A DNA stretch of 6,156 nucleotides from contig CATPBQ010000012.1 of assembly GCA_955652795.1 (NCBI GenBank), positions 1-6,156 on the forward strand. Reading direction: 5' to 3'. Below, one piece after another: positions 6,086 to 6,156 of the stretch (position 1 is its first letter; each line of letters begins with the position of its first letter). Below the pieces are notes generated by a model. The model saw only the letters and a list, made by a program, of their open reading frames with translations. It had not been told where the DNA came from and searched no databases. This DNA is from an uncultured Steroidobacteraceae bacterium. Its GTDB lineage: Bacteria; Pseudomonadota; Gammaproteobacteria; Steroidobacterales; Steroidobacteraceae. Position numbers and translations under genes: made by a program.

Positions 6086-6156
6086 AAGACATCCTCGTTC
6101 CCATCTCTCCGGGCGAGCTGCTCGACAAGATCACCATCCTCAGGATCAAGCAGGTG
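6082..6156 (+). CDS. DUF6165-type protein, N-terminal fragment (runs off right edge)
   Basis: Twenty-five codons are visible, beginning MKDILVPISPGELLDKITIL. The pattern of a short start, VPIS-x-GELLDKITIL, then a charged helix resembles the DUF6165 family, small proteins of unknown function often found beside LPS-core glycosyltransferase genes; this is recalled and not searched. The ATG overlaps the opsX stop as ATGA, with AGGA at 6070-6073 (8-nt gap), so translation is probably coupled. No signal peptide is apparent. The start is well supported; the family assignment rests on one short segment. Confidence 0.7.
   Translation, partial: MKDILVPISPGELLDKITILRIKQV

Overview
The window is GC-rich, densely coded and reads as chromosomal DNA of a gram-negative proteobacterium. 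Outer-membrane and lipopolysaccharide (LPS) genes dominate it, and the gene types (KdkA, an OpsX-type heptosyltransferase, a Pcm-like gene directly before tolC) point to Gammaproteobacteria, possibly a GC-rich lineage near Xanthomonadales or Nevskiales. That placement is inference from gene content and base composition; there is no rRNA or other marker to settle it. No mobile element, CRISPR array, tRNA or prophage gene is visible.

Layout. (1) 1-587, minus strand: the first 195 codons of a membrane-anchored PAS-domain signalling protein that runs off the left edge. (2) 588-823: a 236-bp divergent intergenic region holding three inverted repeats built from the same CAAGC/GCTTG half-site. (3) 824-1474 and 1509-2963, plus strand: a protein-L-isoaspartate methyltransferase-like protein, then a TolC-family outer-membrane channel, probably one transcript. 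(4) 2960-4237 and 4256-5017, minus strand: Kdo transferase (waaA/kdtA) preceded by a Kdo kinase (kdkA), an operon converging on tolC so that the stop codons of waaA and tolC share a CTAG tetramer. (5) 5030-6085, plus strand: an OpsX-type heptosyltransferase I, starting only 12 bp from the kdkA start in the opposite direction. (6) 6082 to the right edge, plus strand: the first 25 codons of a DUF6165-type protein overlapping the heptosyltransferase stop by ATGA.

Together the three LPS enzymes form a consecutive inner-core route: WaaA puts Kdo on lipid A, KdkA phosphorylates that Kdo, and the OpsX-type enzyme adds the first heptose. This is the layout expected for a Haemophilus-like inner core with one phosphorylated Kdo, rather than the Kdo2 core of E. 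coli. Most of the window is recognisable housekeeping envelope biology. The least explained parts are the DUF6165 gene coupled to the heptosyltransferase, the Pcm-like protein lacking the family's substrate-loop motif, the inverted-repeat cluster, and the very tight kdkA/opsX divergent start.
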